Assembly (NCBI RefSeq): GCF_946404925.1
Contig: NZ_CAMJFM010000003.1
Location: 102,887-166,886, forward strand
DNA: 64,000 nt
Reading direction: 5' to 3'
From: an uncultured Prevotella sp.
GTDB lineage: Bacteria > Bacteroidota > Bacteroidia > Bacteroidales > Bacteroidaceae
The notes below the pieces were generated by a model that saw nothing but the letters and a program-made list of their open reading frames with translations, made no database searches and was not told where the DNA came from. The translations under genes and the position numbers were made by a program. Shown piece after piece: positions 7,845 through 16,312 of this stretch (its first letter is position 1; the number at the start of each line of letters is the position of its first letter).

Positions 7845-9122
7845 ATGACAAGTATTGAACTGGATATGATACAAACGGCTGGCATAGGTGCTTTAGCTCT
7901 TATAGTCGGTATGATTTTAACAAGAAAGGTTTCATTCCTGCAGAAGTTTTGTGTGCCATCGCCAGTAAGTGGAGGTATCATCTTTTCGTTTCTTACCCTG
8001 GCATTATATGGGTGGTGCGATATCGAAGTATCGTTCGATGGTACGTTGAAAGATGTCTTTATGCTGGCGTTCTTTACCAGCGTTGGTTTCCAAAGCGACC
8101 TTAAAGTAATAAAGCAAGGCGGCAGGCTGTTGGTGATTATGCTTACCCTGTTGGTTGTCATTATTGTTTTGCAGAACCTAATGCCAATGGGCATTACCCG
8201 ATTTATGGGTGTTGATCCTTTGATTGGTATGGCTGCAGGTAGTATTTCTATGACAGGTGGACATGGTACGGCAGGAGGATTCGCAAGTGTTCTTGAGGGA
8301 ATGGGGCTTCATGGCGCAGGAACAATAGGTATGGCAGCAGCAACCTTTGGTTTGATAGCAGGCTCTATGATTGGAGGTCCGTTGGCAGAGAAAATCGTGC
8401 GTACCAAACTTACACACGAACAGATGCAGCCACATGATGAAGATATTGACCCTGCAATGGCTGGTATCGAGAGCGACGAGGCATCGCCAACAGGTCGTAC
8501 AAAGCGTGTCAGTACTAACGAGCAGGAGTTTCAGCAGTATGCCAAGGCTGCATATTGTATTCTTCTTGTAATGGGTGGTGGTACCTTGATGAGTTGGTTG
8601 TTAGCAAAGACTGGCATCACGTTTCCAACCTATTTTGGAGCCTTGATTCTTGCAGCCATCGTCCGTAATAGCATAGGATTTGTAAGTTACAAGGATGACG
8701 GTAAATGGGAGAATGCCGAGAAGTTACTTGATATGGAACGAATTGTGAGTGTAGGAAATATCTGCCTGTCAATGTTTCTTGGTATGGCTATGATATCTCT
8801 TAGGCTTTGGGAGCTGCAAAGCTTAGCTCTTCCATTGATAGTTATTTTGATATCTCAGGTAATTATGATGGCATTGTTTGCATACTTTGTGGCATTCCCA
8901 ATGTTGGGGCGCAACTATGATGCAGCCGTATTGTGCGCAGGTATGTGTGGCTTCGGCCTAGGAGCAACCCCAAATGCTATGGCTAATATGAGTGCTGTAT
9001 GTTATAAATACCGCTATACAGTCAAGCCATTTCTCATAGTTCCAATCATTGGTGCAATGTTCGCCGATCTGATTAATACTGGAATGATTACTTTATTCCT
9101 TAATCTTATTACATCAATATGA
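7845..9122 (+). CDS. gltS: Sodium/glutamate symporter
   Basis: About 425 residues from the ATG at 7845; the track start at 7800 lies inside the previous gene. Ten or more hydrophobic segments are visible. Family marks are PSPVSGGIIFSFL near residue 38 and MTGGHGTAGGFA near 130, typical of the re-entrant loops of ESS/GltS transporters, with a second GFGLGATPNAMANM near 370. It imports glutamate with Na+ across the inner membrane. A charged cytoplasmic loop rich in Glu/Asp (residues 190-230) separates the two halves. It follows the outer-membrane barrel gene and ends in a strong terminator. Confidence 0.93.
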   Translation: MTSIELDMIQTAGIGALALIVGMILTRKVSFLQKFCVPSPVSGGIIFSFLTLALYGWCDIEVSFDGTLKDVFMLAFFTSVGFQSDLKVIKQGGRLLVIMLTLLVVIIVLQNLMPMGITRFMGVDPLIGMAAGSISMTGGHGTAGGFASVLEGMGLHGAGTIGMAAATFGLIAGSMIGGPLAEKIVRTKLTHEQMQPHDEDIDPAMAGIESDEASPTGRTKRVSTNEQEFQQYAKAAYCILLVMGGGTLMSWLLAKTGITFPTYFGALILAAIVRNSIGFVSYKDDGKWENAEKLLDMERIVSVGNICLSMFLGMAMISLRLWELQSLALPLIVILISQVIMMALFAYFVAFPMLGRNYDAAVLCAGMCGFGLGATPNAMANMSAVCYKYRYTVKPFLIVPIIGAMFADLINTGMITLFLNLITSI

Positions 9123-9145
9123 TGGGTTAATAAAGTAAACATAAA

Positions 9146-9182
9146 AATCCGTGTAATCTTTCGACTACACGGATTCTTTTTA
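9146..9182. terminator. Bidirectional terminator gltS/dnaK
   Basis: Stem AATCCGTGTA (9146-9155) / TACACGGATT (9166-9175), 10 perfect pairs, flanked by A-run on the left and T-run on the right, between two convergent genes. Confidence 0.85.
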
Positions 9183-9194
9183 TAGAGTATAAAT

Positions 9195-11111
9195 TTACTT
9201 TACCTCCTCGAAGTCGGCGTCCTGGATGTCCTCAGGCTTTGGACCTTCCTGCTGAGCCTGCTGCTGACCACCGTTGAACTGGTCGCCACCAGGCTGGCCT
9301 GCTGCGCCACTCTGCTGGTACATCTGCTGTGAAGCTGTCTGCCAAGCATTGTTGAGGGCTGCGATAGCTGTGTCGATAGCGTTAACATCGCCTGCCTTGT
9401 GAGCATCCTTCAGCTGCTGCAGAGCCTGCTCGATGGCTGGCTTGTGCTGAGCTGGGATCTTGTCGCCAATCTCCTTGAGCTGGTTCTCTGTCTGGAAGAT
9501 CATAGAGTCAGCCTGATTCAGCTTGTCAACACGCTCGCGCTCCTTCTTATCGTTCTCGGCATTCTGCTCAGCCTCGGCCTTCATGCGGTTGATCTCGTCC
9601 TGTGACAGACCAGAAGATGCCTCGATGCGGATGGCCTGCTCCTTACCAGTAGCCTTATCCTTGGCAGAAACCTTGAGGATACCGTTGGCATCGATATCGA
9701 AGGTTACCTCGATCTGAGGAATACCACGACGTGCTGGAGCGATACCTGTGAGGTTGAACTGACCAATTGACTTGTTCTGTGAAGCCATTGGACGCTCACC
9801 CTGCAGAACGTGGATGGTTACCTCTGTCTGGTTATCAGCTGCAGTAGAGAATGTCTCGCTCTTCTTGCATGGGATAGTTGTGTTAGCCTCAATCAGCTTG
9901 GTCATTACACCACCCATGGTCTCGATACCCAGAGTAAGAGGAGTAACGTCGAGCAGTACGATGTCGCCTACGCCACCTTCCTTGTTCAGGATAGCACCCT
10001 GGATAGAAGCACCTACGGCTACAACCTCGTCAGGATTTACACCCTTTGAAGGCTCCTTGCCAAAGTAGTTCTTAACCAGCGTCTGCACAGCAGGGATACG
10101 GCTTGAACCACCTACGAGGATAACCTCGTCGATATCAGCAGTTGTGAGGTGTGCATCAGCGATAGCCTTCTGACATGGAGCCAGACAAGCCTGGATCAGG
10201 TCGTGAGCCAGCTGCTCGAACTTAGCACGAGTCAGAGTCTTAACCAAGTGCTTTGGTACACCAGCTACAGGCATGATGTAAGGCAGGTTAATCTCAGTTG
10301 ATGTGCTTGATGACAGCTCGATCTTTGCCTTCTCAGCAGCCTCCTTCAGGCGCTGCATAGCCATAGGATCGCTCTTCAGGTCGGCACCCTCGTCGTTCTT
10401 GAACTCCTGTACCAGCCAGTCGATGATAACCTGGTCGAAGTCATCACCACCAAGGTGAGTATCACCGTTGGTTGACAGTACCTCGAATACGCCACCACCA
10501 AACTCCAGGATTGAGATATCGAATGTACCACCACCCAGGTCGAATACTGCGATCTTCATATCCTTGTTAGCCTTATCTACACCATAAGCCAGAGCAGCTG
10601 CTGTAGGCTCGTTTACGATACGCTTAACCTCGAGACCAGCAATCTGACCAGCCTCCTTAGTAGCCTGACGCTGAGAGTCAGAGAAGTATGCAGGTACGGT
10701 GATAACTGCCTCTGTAACCTCTTGTCCGAGATAATCCTCAGCAGTCTTCTTCATCTTCTGAAGAACCATAGCAGAAATCTCCTGTGGAGTGTACTTACGG
10801 CCATCGATGTCAACACGTGGGTAACCACCCTCGTTAACTACAGTATATGGCACGCGAGCAATCTCCTTCTCGGTCTGCTGCCAGTTCTCACCCATGAAAC
10901 GCTTGATAGAGTATACGGTGTTCTTTGGGTTAGTGATAGCCTGACGCTTGGCAGGATCACCAATCTTACGCTCACCATTCTCAACAAAACCAACTACTGA
11001 AGGAGTTGTACGCTTACCCTCGCTGTTGGCAATTACTACTGGCTCGTTACCCTCGAATACGGCAACACAGCTGTTTGTAGTTCCTAAATCGATTCCAATA
11101 ATCTTTCCCAT
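9195..11111 (-). CDS. dnaK: Molecular chaperone DnaK (Hsp70)
   Basis: 638 residues, full length. N-terminal ATPase domain begins [17 protein letters not shown]; other signatures are [16 protein letters not shown] near 195 and [14 protein letters not shown] near 330. The substrate-binding domain starts around [16 protein letters not shown] (390), followed by the helical lid and a Gln/Gly-rich tail ending QDADFEEVK. It folds and refolds proteins with DnaJ and GrpE, neither of which is next to it here. A 12-bp inverted repeat in the upstream gap may control it. Confidence 0.98.
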   Translation of the reverse strand: MGKIIGIDLGTTNSCVAVFEGNEPVVIANSEGKRTTPSVVGFVENGERKIGDPAKRQAITNPKNTVYSIKRFMGENWQQTEKEIARVPYTVVNEGGYPRVDIDGRKYTPQEISAMVLQKMKKTAEDYLGQEVTEAVITVPAYFSDSQRQATKEAGQIAGLEVKRIVNEPTAAALAYGVDKANKDMKIAVFDLGGGTFDISILEFGGGVFEVLSTNGDTHLGGDDFDQVIIDWLVQEFKNDEGADLKSDPMAMQRLKEAAEKAKIELSSSTSTEINLPYIMPVAGVPKHLVKTLTRAKFEQLAHDLIQACLAPCQKAIADAHLTTADIDEVILVGGSSRIPAVQTLVKNYFGKEPSKGVNPDEVVAVGASIQGAILNKEGGVGDIVLLDVTPLTLGIETMGGVMTKLIEANTTIPCKKSETFSTAADNQTEVTIHVLQGERPMASQNKSIGQFNLTGIAPARRGIPQIEVTFDIDANGILKVSAKDKATGKEQAIRIEASSGLSQDEINRMKAEAEQNAENDKKERERVDKLNQADSMIFQTENQLKEIGDKIPAQHKPAIEQALQQLKDAHKAGDVNAIDTAIAALNNAWQTASQQMYQQSGAAGQPGGDQFNGGQQQAQQEGPKPEDIQDADFEEVK

Positions 11112-11168
11112 AATTCTATATTTTTTTAATTTATACTCAATTTGTCACAAATCGGATTGCAAAGCGTA

Positions 11169-11220
11169 TGCCAAAATGACTAATTAGGTAAAAAATGTTT
11201 TTTATTACGTCATTTTGGCA
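11169..11220. promoter_or_regulatory. Inverted repeat upstream of dnaK, candidate stress operator
   Basis: TGCCAAAATGAC (11169-11180) and GTCATTTTGGCA (11209-11220) are perfect 12-bp inverted arms 28 bp apart, in the divergent gap between dnaK and the 11294 gene. It is not a CIRCE element (TTAGCACTC-N9-GAGTGCTAA). Position 58-109 bp before the dnaK start fits an operator; binding protein unknown. Confidence 0.5.
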
Positions 11221-11227
11221 CAAAATA

Positions 11228-11259
11228 TTTGGATATTCATTCGAAATATTCTATCTTTG
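11228..11259 (+). promoter_or_regulatory. Promoter of the 11294 gene
   Basis: TTTG (11228-11231), 20-bp spacer, TATCTTTG (11252-11259): consensus Bacteroidetes promoter, 34 bp before the ATG. It begins 8 bp after the inverted repeat above, so the same factor could affect both genes. Confidence 0.75.
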
Positions 11260-11293
11260 CACACAGAATTATAGAATAAAACTATAGGTAGTC

Positions 11294-12706
11294 ATGAAAA
11301 GAACGATTTTTACGGCCTGTTTGGCGATTGCCTTTTTGACAGCATCGGCTCAGAGTAACTCTTATATAGTGAAGACTAAGGGCGCCAAGAAGAGTGCCCA
11401 GACCCACATGCAGGAAGAGATAGCTGAGGCTCAACTGGAGGAAGAGGAGGCATCGAAGGATTTCATCAGCCAGAACTTCAAGTTTCACAGCCTGTGCGAC
11501 TGGGAGAAGGGTATGAAGTTTATGGTGATGCCTGATAAATACGACCTGGTGGTTAAGACCTTTACTGATCCAAGCACGGAAAAAGAGGTTAGCAGCATGA
11601 CGCTGAAGTATAAGATTATGGTTTACCAGGGTCATGATGAGAGTAAGGATGGCCACGCGCGTATCCACTTTACCTGTCAGGATAATGGCAAACCCTATTA
11701 TTATGAGATAGGTTACGGAACGTTTGAAGACTACTGTTTTCAGAAGACAGGTGTGCCCACTTTGGCATATCTTGGCGATGTTGACATAGCCAAGGAGAAA
11801 CTGATGGACAAGACGCTTTATACCAAGACCAAGTATTATCGCATAGACACAGAGTATGATGGCGAAGGCTATCAGGATGTCGAGGTCGATCAGGATATGG
11901 AAGTAAAGGTGGTGGCCGTTGGTGTAGGCTCACGCAAGTATCCTGTAAAGATTGTGGTTGAGGATAAGGATGGCAACCAGTTCTATCAGAATGTGGCCAT
12001 GTCGAAGACTAACTGCGGCATGCGCGATGATGAATTTGTGGCTGACGAGGCAAGATATCTGTTCAACAACTCGTTCGAGCTTCAGGACGACATCATGTCA
12101 ATCAGCAGCAGAAACTATAAGCAGTTTATTGGCAAGGTAATCCACACCAAGCACCCAATAAAGATGCTGAACGAGGTTACCAGCAAACAGCAGGCTATTC
12201 CACGCTTGGCTGAGTACAAGATTGAGTTGATTACTCCGCACAAGAACGATGATATGGCAACTGTTAAGCTCAAGAATACCACACTGGGTAACTACTTCTA
12301 TGCTGAGTGCTATCTGGATCAGTATAAGAGTGTCAGTGATGAAACAAAGTTCTTTGGATACATCTTTGCTCCTGGTCCTGGTAAGAAGGTGGCTACTAGC
12401 GAGGCATCGCGCGCCATGATTCGTGCAGGACACGTAGGTATCGGAATGTCGGAAGACGAGGTTGAGATGGCTGCTGGCGAGGCTGATAAGGTGGAAGCTG
12501 GTCAGGGTGGTCAGTACTTCTGGATATTCAAGCGCTCTAACGACAAACTGCTGTATGTAGAGTTTGACGGATCGGGCGTGGTTAAGAAAACCAGCGTAAA
12601 GGATGCCAACGAGGGTTCTGGAAAGAACGGTACAAAGAAAAAGAAGGCTGCCCCCAAAGCCGTAAACGGATGGATGGGCGGAACAGGAACACCCCTTGAA
12701 AACTAA
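11294..12706 (+). CDS. Exported protein with C-terminal BamE/SmpA-like domain
   Basis: 470 residues with signal peptide MKRTIFTACLAIAFLTASAQ. Residues 20-50 are charged and partly helical; the middle is a beta-rich region of unknown family. Near residue 375 the segment HVGIGMSEDEVEMAAGEADKV followed by FWIFKRSNDKLLYVEFDGSGVV resembles the small SmpA/OmlA (BamE-like) fold, where a 'G-M-s-xx-eV' helix precedes a sheet. A Lys-rich linker (KNGTKKKKAAPK) leads to the C-terminus. It has its own promoter and terminator. Function unknown; probably periplasmic. Confidence 0.75.
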   Translation: MKRTIFTACLAIAFLTASAQSNSYIVKTKGAKKSAQTHMQEEIAEAQLEEEEASKDFISQNFKFHSLCDWEKGMKFMVMPDKYDLVVKTFTDPSTEKEVSSMTLKYKIMVYQGHDESKDGHARIHFTCQDNGKPYYYEIGYGTFEDYCFQKTGVPTLAYLGDVDIAKEKLMDKTLYTKTKYYRIDTEYDGEGYQDVEVDQDMEVKVVAVGVGSRKYPVKIVVEDKDGNQFYQNVAMSKTNCGMRDDEFVADEARYLFNNSFELQDDIMSISSRNYKQFIGKVIHTKHPIKMLNEVTSKQQAIPRLAEYKIELITPHKNDDMATVKLKNTTLGNYFYAECYLDQYKSVSDETKFFGYIFAPGPGKKVATSEASRAMIRAGHVGIGMSEDEVEMAAGEADKVEAGQGGQYFWIFKRSNDKLLYVEFDGSGVVKKTSVKDANEGSGKNGTKKKKAAPKAVNGWMGGTGTPLEN

Positions 12707-12712
12707 AATAAG

Positions 12713-12741
12713 AATCCCAGCCGATTGGCTGGGATTTCTAT
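12713..12741. terminator. Bidirectional terminator 11294-gene/recA
   Basis: Stem AATCCCAGCC (12713-12722) / GGCTGGGATT (12727-12736), 4-nt loop, with T-rich sequence after it on the + strand and A-rich before it. Confidence 0.88.
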
Positions 12742-12743
12742 TT

Positions 12744-13775
12744 TTATTTCTTGTTAGCAATTGCTTCCATAATCTTTGCTTCGAGTTCGTCGCAGAGTTC
12801 AGGATTGTCTTTCAACAGTGCCTTTACTGCATCACGGCCCTGACCAAGTTTCGAGTCGCCATAGCTGAACCATGAGCCACTCTTCTTGATGATGTCATAC
12901 TCAACGCCCAGATCTGCAATCTCGCCAATCTTTGAGATTCCCTCGCCAAAGGTGATCTCGAACTCAGCCTTGCGGAATGGGGGAGCAACCTTGTTCTTAA
13001 CAATCTTCACACGAACCTGATTGCCAACGGGTTGGTCACCATCTTTCAGAGTTTGGGTCTTGCGAATGTCGAGACGTACTGAGGAATAGAACTTCAGGGC
13101 GTTACCACCAGTGGTAGTCTCAGGATTACCAAACATCACACCAATCTTCTCGCGCAGCTGGTTGATGAAGATACAGGTGGTGTTGGTCTTCGAGATGGTT
13201 GATGTGAGCTTGCGCAGAGCCTGGCTCATCAGTCGGGCCTGGAGTCCTACTGACGAATCGCCCATATCTCCCTCAATCTCCTTCTTTGGAGTAAGTGCAG
13301 CTACTGAGTCGATAACGATGATGTCGATAGCGCTTGAACGAATCAGCTGATCAGCAATCTCGAGTGCCTGCTCACCATTGTCTGGCTGAGAGATGTAGAG
13401 GTTGTCGATATCAACGCCAAGGTTGGCAGCATAGAAACGGTCGAATGCATGCTCTGCATCGATGAATGCTGCGATACCACCAGCCTTCTGGGCCTCAGCG
13501 ATGGCGTGGATGGCCAAAGTGGTCTTACCTGATGACTCAGGACCATAGATCTCAATGATACGTCCCTTGGGGTAACCACCTACACCAAGAGCTGCATTCA
13601 GACTAATCGAGCCTGTAGGTATCACTTCTACATTTGCTATATTTTCATCGCCCATGCGCATAATCGAGCCTTTGCCATAGTCCTTTTCGATTTTTGACAT
13701 GGCGGCCATCAGGGCTTTCATCTTCTCCTGTTGAGGCGTCAATACCTCTTTTTCTTCTTCTTTTTTCTTTGCCAT
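12744..13775 (-). CDS. recA: Recombinase RecA
   Basis: 343 residues, normal length. Walker A is GPESSGKTT near residue 77, Walker [13 protein letters not shown] near 150, and the signature [13 protein letters not shown] near 225. It forms filaments on single-stranded DNA for strand exchange and SOS induction. N-terminus is Lys/Glu-rich; the acidic tail is short. It ends 4 bp from the bidirectional terminator; the start is followed upstream by a GAGGTGA repeat tract. No lexA or recX is nearby. Confidence 0.98.
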   Translation of the reverse strand: MAKKKEEEKEVLTPQQEKMKALMAAMSKIEKDYGKGSIMRMGDENIANVEVIPTGSISLNAALGVGGYPKGRIIEIYGPESSGKTTLAIHAIAEAQKAGGIAAFIDAEHAFDRFYAANLGVDIDNLYISQPDNGEQALEIADQLIRSSAIDIIVIDSVAALTPKKEIEGDMGDSSVGLQARLMSQALRKLTSTISKTNTTCIFINQLREKIGVMFGNPETTTGGNALKFYSSVRLDIRKTQTLKDGDQPVGNQVRVKIVKNKVAPPFRKAEFEITFGEGISKIGEIADLGVEYDIIKKSGSWFSYGDSKLGQGRDAVKALLKDNPELCDELEAKIMEAIANKK

Positions 13776-13788
13776 AATTTAATTTTTT

Positions 13789-13822
13789 AAGAGGTGAGAG
13801 GTGAGAGGTGAGAGGTGAGAGA
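13789..13822. repeat. Tandem GAGGTGA repeats upstream of recA
   Basis: Four head-to-tail copies of GAGGTGA with 7-bp period just upstream of the recA start region. The same motif, inverted, lies at 14262-14294 on the far side of the four-helix-bundle gene, and related sequence is embedded in menC and menE. Confidence 0.8.
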
Positions 13823-13861
13823 TTAGTCTCAAATCTCAGAACTTACACAATGCACCTAGTG

Positions 13862-14242
13862 TTATACATTATTATTGATCATTTTATCTTCCATTGTTCT
13901 TCTTAATCCAATAAGCATTTTCGCAATTTCTGTTATGCTCTTTTCTTCTATCGCTAGTTGCTCACTTGTTATGTAATGCAGTAATTCTGCAACTTCCAAT
14001 TGACACATAACCTCCATAAGCGAACCATAACTGATTTCAATGAAGTGAACACGTTCTTTTATTGAGAAACGCCCCATCCCCTCAGCAATATTTGATGGAA
14101 TTGAAACAGCGGCTCTTTGGATTTGATTGGTAAGCCCATAAGATTCCTGAGATGGGAATTTCTTACATAGATTATAGATTTCTGCCACAAGTGCTTTAGC
14201 TTGATGGTATACTTTTAATTTTCTATAATAAAAATCTTCCAT
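13862..14242 (-). CDS. Four-helix bundle protein (S23/IVS family)
   Basis: 126 residues, starting MEDFYYRKLKVYHQAKALVAEIYNLCKKFP with YGLTNQIQRAAVSIPSNIAEGMGR near residue 40. This is the signature of the 'four helix bundle protein' family first seen as ORFs inside 23S rRNA intervening sequences; in Bacteroidetes it occurs as free-standing copies. Function is unknown. Flanked by inverted GAGGTGA/TCACCTC tracts, it splits recA from the saccharopine-dehydrogenase-type gene, which is compatible with mobility of the gene plus its repeats. Confidence 0.88.
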   Translation of the reverse strand: MEDFYYRKLKVYHQAKALVAEIYNLCKKFPSQESYGLTNQIQRAAVSIPSNIAEGMGRFSIKERVHFIEISYGSLMEVMCQLEVAELLHYITSEQLAIEEKSITEIAKMLIGLRRTMEDKMINNNV

Positions 14243-14261
14243 GTTCTGCCTACAATCTATT

Positions 14262-14294
14262 CTCTCACCTCTAGCTTCTCACCTCTCACCTCTT
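14262..14294. repeat. TCTCACCTC repeat tract
   Basis: Imperfect tandem copies of TCTCACC between the start of the four-helix-bundle gene and the stop codon of the 14293 gene, which it abuts. It is the inverse of the tract at 13789-13822. Confidence 0.75.
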
Positions 14295-15531
14295 ACAATT
14301 CGATATCAATATCGAATTGTTCATTCCAAGGCAGGCCCTGCTTGTTGAGCTGCTCCATGAATGGATCTGGATCGAATTCCTCTACGTTGTAAACGCCTGG
14401 CTTCTTCCAGAGCCCCTTGCAGAACATCATAGCGCCAATCATGGCAGGTACACCTGTGGTGTAGCTTACGCCCTGCATACCTGTCTCCTCGTAGGCTGCA
14501 CGATGCGAGCAGTTGTTGTATACATAGTATGTGTGCTCCTTGCCATCGTTGCCAATTCCACGAATACGGCATCCGATAGATGTCTCGCCCTCGTAGTTCT
14601 CGCCAAGATCCTGTGGGTTAGGCAGTACTGCCTTCAGGAACTGCAGAGGCACAATCTTTACTTTTGCTGTGCCAGAACCATCAGCCAGAGGTGCCTCGTA
14701 TTCAACCTCGTCGATACGACTCATACCGATGTTCTGAATCACCTCGAGGTGCTTAAGATACTGCTGACCAAAGGTCATCCAGAAACGTGCACGCTTGATA
14801 GTGGGGTAGTTGATAACCAATGACTCGATCTCCTCATGGTGCAACAGATAGCTGTCGCGAGGGCCGATGTTTGGATAGTTCAGATCCTTGTGAATCTCCA
14901 GAGGCTCTGTCTCAACCCACTTACCATCTTCCCAGTAGAGTCCCTTCTGGGTAATCTCGCGGATATTGATCTCTGGGTTGAAGTTGGTGGCGAATGCCTT
15001 GTGGTGGTCGCCTGCGTTGCAGTCAACGATATCCAGATACTGGATCTCCTTGAAATGATGCTTTGCTGCATAAGCAGTATAGATGCTGGTTACGCCTGGG
15101 TCGAAACCACAACCAAGGATAGCTGTGAGGCCAGCCTTCTCAAAGCGGTCGCGATAAGCCCACTGCCATGAGTACTCAAAGTGTGCTTCATCCTTAGGCT
15201 CGTAGTTGGCTGTATCCAGATAGCTGCATCCGCAAGCCAGACAAGCGTCCATAATCGTCAGGTCCTGATAGGGCAGGGCCAGGTTGATAACCAACTCAGG
15301 TTTGAAGTCGTTGAACAGCGCCTTCAGCTGCTCCACATCGTCAGCATCAACCTGAGCGGTCTTGATGTCCATCTTATATCCAGCCTTGTGGATATCCTCC
15401 ACAATCTTATCGCATTTTGCCTTACGGCGACTAGCAATCATAAACTCTGTAAACACATCAGCATTCTGAGCAATCTTGAATGCTGCAACGGTAGCCACGC
15501 CACCTGCGCCAATCATTAATACTTTTGCCAT
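14293..15531 (-). CDS. Saccharopine dehydrogenase-family protein (likely carboxynorspermidine synthase)
   Basis: 412 residues with Rossmann start MAKVLMIGAGGVATVAAFKIAQ and conserved ILGCGFDPGVTSIYTAYAAKH near 155. This length and architecture match carboxynorspermidine dehydrogenase/synthase, which reductively joins aspartate semialdehyde and a diamine in the alternative polyamine route of Bacteroidetes; saccharopine dehydrogenases are the near relatives. Assignment within the family is inference because the partner decarboxylase (nspC) is not next to it. It follows the 15565 gene on the same strand after 34 bp of TTTAATC/TTAATG repeats. Confidence 0.75.
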   Translation of the reverse strand: MAKVLMIGAGGVATVAAFKIAQNADVFTEFMIASRRKAKCDKIVEDIHKAGYKMDIKTAQVDADDVEQLKALFNDFKPELVINLALPYQDLTIMDACLACGCSYLDTANYEPKDEAHFEYSWQWAYRDRFEKAGLTAILGCGFDPGVTSIYTAYAAKHHFKEIQYLDIVDCNAGDHHKAFATNFNPEINIREITQKGLYWEDGKWVETEPLEIHKDLNYPNIGPRDSYLLHHEEIESLVINYPTIKRARFWMTFGQQYLKHLEVIQNIGMSRIDEVEYEAPLADGSGTAKVKIVPLQFLKAVLPNPQDLGENYEGETSIGCRIRGIGNDGKEHTYYVYNNCSHRAAYEETGMQGVSYTTGVPAMIGAMMFCKGLWKKPGVYNVEEFDPDPFMEQLNKQGLPWNEQFDIDIEL

Positions 15532-15536
15532 ATTTT

Positions 15537-15575
15537 TTAATGTTTAATCTTTAATTCTTAATGTTTAATCTTTTA
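15537..15575. repeat. TTTAATCTTTAATTCTTAATG repeat tract
   Basis: Imperfect tandem TTTAATC/TTAATGT words fill the short gap between two co-oriented genes. Similar gap-filling heptad tracts occur at 32475, 33583 and 44605. Confidence 0.6.
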
Positions 15576-16170
15576 TCTCGTCTGCCTTGATTCCAAGTGC
15601 TGCCATCAGCGAGTATCCCAGTATTTCCTGGCGATAATTGCCTCCTGTAGTTGGCTGCATGGTGAACACTGTTACACGCTTATTGTCATCGTCAGCTTGA
15701 CGCAATGCCTCGCGTACCTTATTATATATAGGGGCATCTTCTGCGTTTGGAATCACCATCAGTCGCTTGATGTTCTTCTGTGCCAATACCAATTCGAGCG
15801 CTTCGTTGAAGAAATCGCCCACCTTGGCAAAGCCTTCAGCCTGATAGGCGTTGATGGTAAACTCGCCCAGATGGTCCTTGAAAGCCTTCTCGCTCAGGTC
15901 GCTGGCATAGTTGCCAGGCACAAAGTTGTCCATCTGCTGCTTATCCTTCTGGTGAATCAGTATCACCTGTATCTCATTTTCGCCATCTCTGATACCTCCA
16001 TCCAGGGCGATGCAATCCAACCATTTGGCGATGTCGGCCTGGGGTATGCGTCGTCCTATCATCCTCTCGAAGTTCACGATCAGATTAAATGCTACAGAGT
16101 CAACGTAGTCAGCATCAACCAGCACCACGTTTTCACTCCACTTTGCTTCTCTATTTAAGTCGTTGTTCAT
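15565..16170 (-). CDS. Conserved protein of unknown function
   Basis: About 201 residues from the ATG at 16170 (MNNDLNREAKWSENVVLVDADYVD). The track start at 16209 must be wrong because the promoter's -7 box TATATTTG (16179-16186) lies inside that extension. The protein has a DADYVDSVAFNLIVNFERMIGRR segment, a mid region resembling a nucleotide-binding alpha/beta fold, and ends SLMAALGIKADEIKD. I recognise it as a conserved Bacteroidales protein (possibly the DUF6621 family) without known function. Upstream of the saccharopine-dehydrogenase-type gene on the same strand. Confidence 0.7.
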   Translation of the reverse strand: MNNDLNREAKWSENVVLVDADYVDSVAFNLIVNFERMIGRRIPQADIAKWLDCIALDGGIRDGENEIQVILIHQKDKQQMDNFVPGNYASDLSEKAFKDHLGEFTINAYQAEGFAKVGDFFNEALELVLAQKNIKRLMVIPNAEDAPIYNKVREALRQADDDNKRVTVFTMQPTTGGNYRQEILGYSLMAALGIKADEIKD

Positions 16171-16178
16171 ATGGAGTG

Positions 16179-16210
16179 CAAATATACGAACTTTTTCGCT
16201 AAGCAACAAA
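16179..16210 (-). promoter_or_regulatory. Promoter of the 15565 gene, near-leaderless
   Basis: Minus-strand TTTG (16207-16210), 20-bp spacer, TATATTTG (16179-16186). The ATG at 16170 follows after 8 bp, leaving a leader of only a few nucleotides. This decides the start codon. Confidence 0.75.
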
Positions 16211-16237
16211 CTTTTCGACTTTTATTTAGAATAATTA

Positions 16238-16269
16238 TTTGGTTTTCTTCTCACTTATTCGTACCTTTG
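16238..16269 (+). promoter_or_regulatory. Promoter of nhaD
   Basis: TTTG (16238-16241), 20-bp spacer, TACCTTTG (16262-16269); consensus match, 43 bp before the ATG. Confidence 0.78.
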
Positions 16270-16312
16270 CACCCAAATTCAAAACAATAAATAAAAAAAG
16301 TAATAAATTAAA

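Noticed and set aside
13789-13822. GAGGTGA tandem repeats as a possible CRISPR array
   Set aside because: The unit is 7 bp with no spacers and there are no cas genes.
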